Assembly (NCBI GenBank): GCA_007129225.1
Contig: SKVX01000237.1
Coordinates: 1 to 15,686, forward strand
Direction of reading: 5' to 3'
DNA from: Halomonas sp.
Lineage (GTDB): Bacteria > Pseudomonadota > Gammaproteobacteria > Pseudomonadales > Halomonadaceae
DNA: 15,686 nucleotides
The notes beneath the pieces were generated by a model, which was given only the letters and a program-made list of their open reading frames with translations, ran no database searches and was not told the origin of the DNA. Positions 14,529 to 15,686 of the stretch are shown piece after piece. The position numbers were made by a program, and so were the translations under genes. Within the stretch, counting starts at the first letter, position 1. Each line of letters begins with the position of its first letter.

Positions 14529-15307
14529 ACGAAAGCGATACCCTGCCGGTGCCGCGCGGCCATGCCAGCCGTGGAATCGCGCTATGGCGGCACTGGAGCG
14601 TGCCGCTGATCTGGCTGGCGCTGCTGCTGGCACTCACCTTCGGCATGTCGCAGCTCGAGGCGCTCTTGCGGTTGATCGAACCCGATACCCGGCAGGTGCT
14701 GTATCAGCGCACGAGCCTGGCCACCCTGCTGGGCCAGCATGTGTTCGTGGTGGCCGTGGCGTCTGTGCTGGCGATTGTGCTTGGAGTGGGTGGCGCCATT
14801 GCCGTCACGCGGCCGGCGGGCCGCGATTTCCTTCCCCTGGTCGCTCAGGTCGCTTCCATCGGGCAGACGTTTCCTCCGGTGGCCGTCCTCGCACTGGCGG
14901 TGCCGGCGCTGGGGTTCGGCACCTTGCCGATCATCGTGGCGCTGCTGCTCTACGGCCTGCTGCCCATCGTGCGTAACACCCTGGCGGGCCTCTCGGGCAT
15001 TGATCCGGGCGTTCACGAGGCGGCCCGGGGTATGGGCATGACACGAGGCCAGATCCTGCGGCAGGTCGAGCTGCCGCTGGCGGCGCCGGTGATTTTCGCC
15101 GGCATCCGCACCTCCGTCACCATCAATATCGCCACGGCCGCCATCGGTGCCACGGTGGGTGCGAGCAACCTGGGCGACCCCATCATCTCCGGCATCGTCA
15201 ACGGCAACACCGCCTATATCGTGCAGGGGGCCCTGCTGATCGGGCTGCTGGCGATCACCGTCGACAGCACCTTCGAGCGTCTGCTGTGGCGGCCGATGAC
15301 CGGTTAG
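14525..15307 (+). CDS. yehW: Osmoprotectant ABC transporter permease YehW
   Basis: Second inner-membrane permease, expected to pair with YehY. The 260 residues (E. coli YehW about 243) have a first helix at about 25-42, a periplasmic stretch, then the permease core with SIGQTFPPVAVLALAVPALG and the EAA loop EAARGMGMTRGQILRQVELP. ATIGATVGASNLGDPI-like sequence towards the end matches the glycine betaine permease pattern. It starts inside the ATPase stop codon (ATGA), with no strong ribosome binding site, so it depends on coupling. Last gene of the operon; no strong terminator follows. Carrying both permeases in E. coli order supports a YehZYXW-type rather than a ProU-type system. Confidence 0.93.
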   Translation: MNESDTLPVPRGHASRGIALWRHWSVPLIWLALLLALTFGMSQLEALLRLIEPDTRQVLYQRTSLATLLGQHVFVVAVASVLAIVLGVGGAIAVTRPAGRDFLPLVAQVASIGQTFPPVAVLALAVPALGFGTLPIIVALLLYGLLPIVRNTLAGLSGIDPGVHEAARGMGMTRGQILRQVELPLAAPVIFAGIRTSVTINIATAAIGATVGASNLGDPIISGIVNGNTAYIVQGALLIGLLAITVDSTFERLLWRPMTG

Positions 15308-15395
15308 GGAGAGGGTGTCGAGCGAAACATCCATCAGATGGTGGCGGACCCGTGCAGTGGATTCATTGGGTCATGTGCGATGGGGCTAGCAAAAT

Positions 15396-15415
15396 AGATG
15401 CTTTTGATGGCATCT
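15396..15415 (+). other. Small hairpin after yehW
   Basis: AGATGC (15396-15401) and GCATCT (15410-15415) form a 6-bp stem with an 8-base loop, followed only by TTACGTT. It is the best stem in the 233-base gap after yehW but would be a weak terminator at most; its right arm touches the ACGTTAACGT palindrome. Confidence 0.25.
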
Positions 15416-15430
15416 TACGTTAACGTCAAC
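15415..15430. promoter_or_regulatory. Possible LiuR-type operator before the E1 alpha gene
   Basis: The segment contains a perfect ACGTTAACGT palindrome (15417-15426) in the context TT-ACGTTAACGT-CAAC. As I remember it, this resembles the operators of LiuR, a MerR-family regulator of branched-chain amino acid breakdown in Proteobacteria. It lies about 115 bases before the E1 alpha gene. A tentative downstream promoter is GAGACA (15454-15459) and TACATT (15476-15481), 16-base spacer. Confidence 0.4.
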
Positions 15431-15540
15431 TGGCCAGCGTTGGCGCTACGCTGGAGACAACCTCTGGCAGCCGACTACATTACAGTCAACACTGCCCTCA
15501 AAAGGGGCGGTTTTCCTCCTGCCACCACCCAAGGAACAGG

Positions 15541-15686
15541 ATGATGACAACAACATACGACGTCTATTCGCCGAGCTTCATGACCGGCGATGAATTCCAG
15601 ATACCCACGTTCCGGCTCCTGCAGCAGGACGGCACGCTGTTCGAAGGCGCCGAGGCCCCCGAGCTCGACAAGGAGAAGGCGCTCAA
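15541..15686 (+). CDS. 2-oxoacid dehydrogenase E1 component, alpha subunit (N-terminus only)
   Basis: The frame from ATG 15541 is open to the window edge (48 complete codons) and opens MMTTTYDVYSPSFMTGDEFQ, followed by IPTFRLLQQDGTLFEG and APELDKEKAL. The pattern of a short N-terminal arm, then P-T-F-R-L-L, Asp-Gly, and P-E-L-D matches the start of thiamine-diphosphate E1 alpha subunits of pyruvate or branched-chain 2-oxoacid dehydrogenase complexes (PdhA/BkdA type). The catalytic domain lies outside the window, so substrate cannot be decided; the upstream palindrome leans towards branched-chain substrates. AAGGA at 15531-15535 serves ATG 15541 (5-base spacing) or ATG 15544 (8 bases); the second may be the true start. 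E1 beta and E2 genes would be expected next. Confidence 0.75.
   Translation, partial: MMTTTYDVYSPSFMTGDEFQIPTFRLLQQDGTLFEGAEAPELDKEKAL

Noticed and set aside
1..15686. tRNA, rRNA, CRISPR array, insertion sequence or prophage signals
   Set aside because: I looked for cloverleaf-like segments in the gaps, regularly spaced direct repeats, terminal inverted repeats with transposase genes, and phage genes, and saw none. The inverted repeats found are short local hairpins.

Overview
The window looks like a stretch of core chromosome from a GC-rich gammaproteobacterium, most likely a halophile of the Halomonadaceae (inference from protein character, the osmoprotectant operon and gene order; I could not run a search). 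No mobile element, CRISPR array, rRNA or tRNA is visible. Fourteen genes are supported, with a partial gene at each edge.

Layout. (1) 1-4257, all on the + strand: the 3' part of lon (ATP-dependent protease), hupB (HU-beta) and ppiD (periplasmic folding factor). hupB has a sigma70-like promoter and a strong terminator; ppiD ends in another strong terminator. (2) 4258-4692: a 435-base gap without a supported gene, but with nested inverted repeats and, next to the following gene, a near-perfect Zur operator. (3) 4693-5730: a YeiR-type COG0523 (CobW-like) metal-chaperone GTPase, predicted to be switched on by zinc shortage. (4) 5758-7104, - strand: lpxH (lipid A biosynthesis) and ppiB (cytoplasmic cyclophilin), convergent with the GTPase gene. 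(5) 7294-10369, + strand: glnS and cysS, two aminoacyl-tRNA synthetases one base apart, divergent from ppiB. From memory, the lpxH-ppiB / glnS-cysS arrangement matches Pseudomonas, where the clpX-lon-hupB-ppiD block is also close by. (6) 10420-11415, - strand: a DUF1853 protein of unknown function, convergent with cysS. (7) 11509-15307, + strand: a complete osmoprotectant ABC transporter, osmF-yehY-yehX-yehW (binding protein, permease, ATPase, permease) in the E. coli order, with ATGA overlaps at the last two junctions. (8) 15541-end: the first codons of a thiamine-diphosphate 2-oxoacid dehydrogenase E1 alpha subunit, preceded by an ACGTTAACGT palindrome that recalls LiuR-type operators.

Functional themes are protein quality control (Lon, PpiD, PpiB), envelope biogenesis (LpxH), translation (GlnS, CysS), zinc homeostasis (GTPase) and osmotic adaptation (OsmF system). 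Nothing here is clearly a new multi-gene system. The points most worth checking are the Zur-controlled GTPase, the two divergent gene pairs whose opposing -10 elements overlap almost base for base, the glnS leader with mutually exclusive pairings, the structured ppiD-GTPase gap, the DUF1853 protein and the palindrome before the E1 alpha gene.
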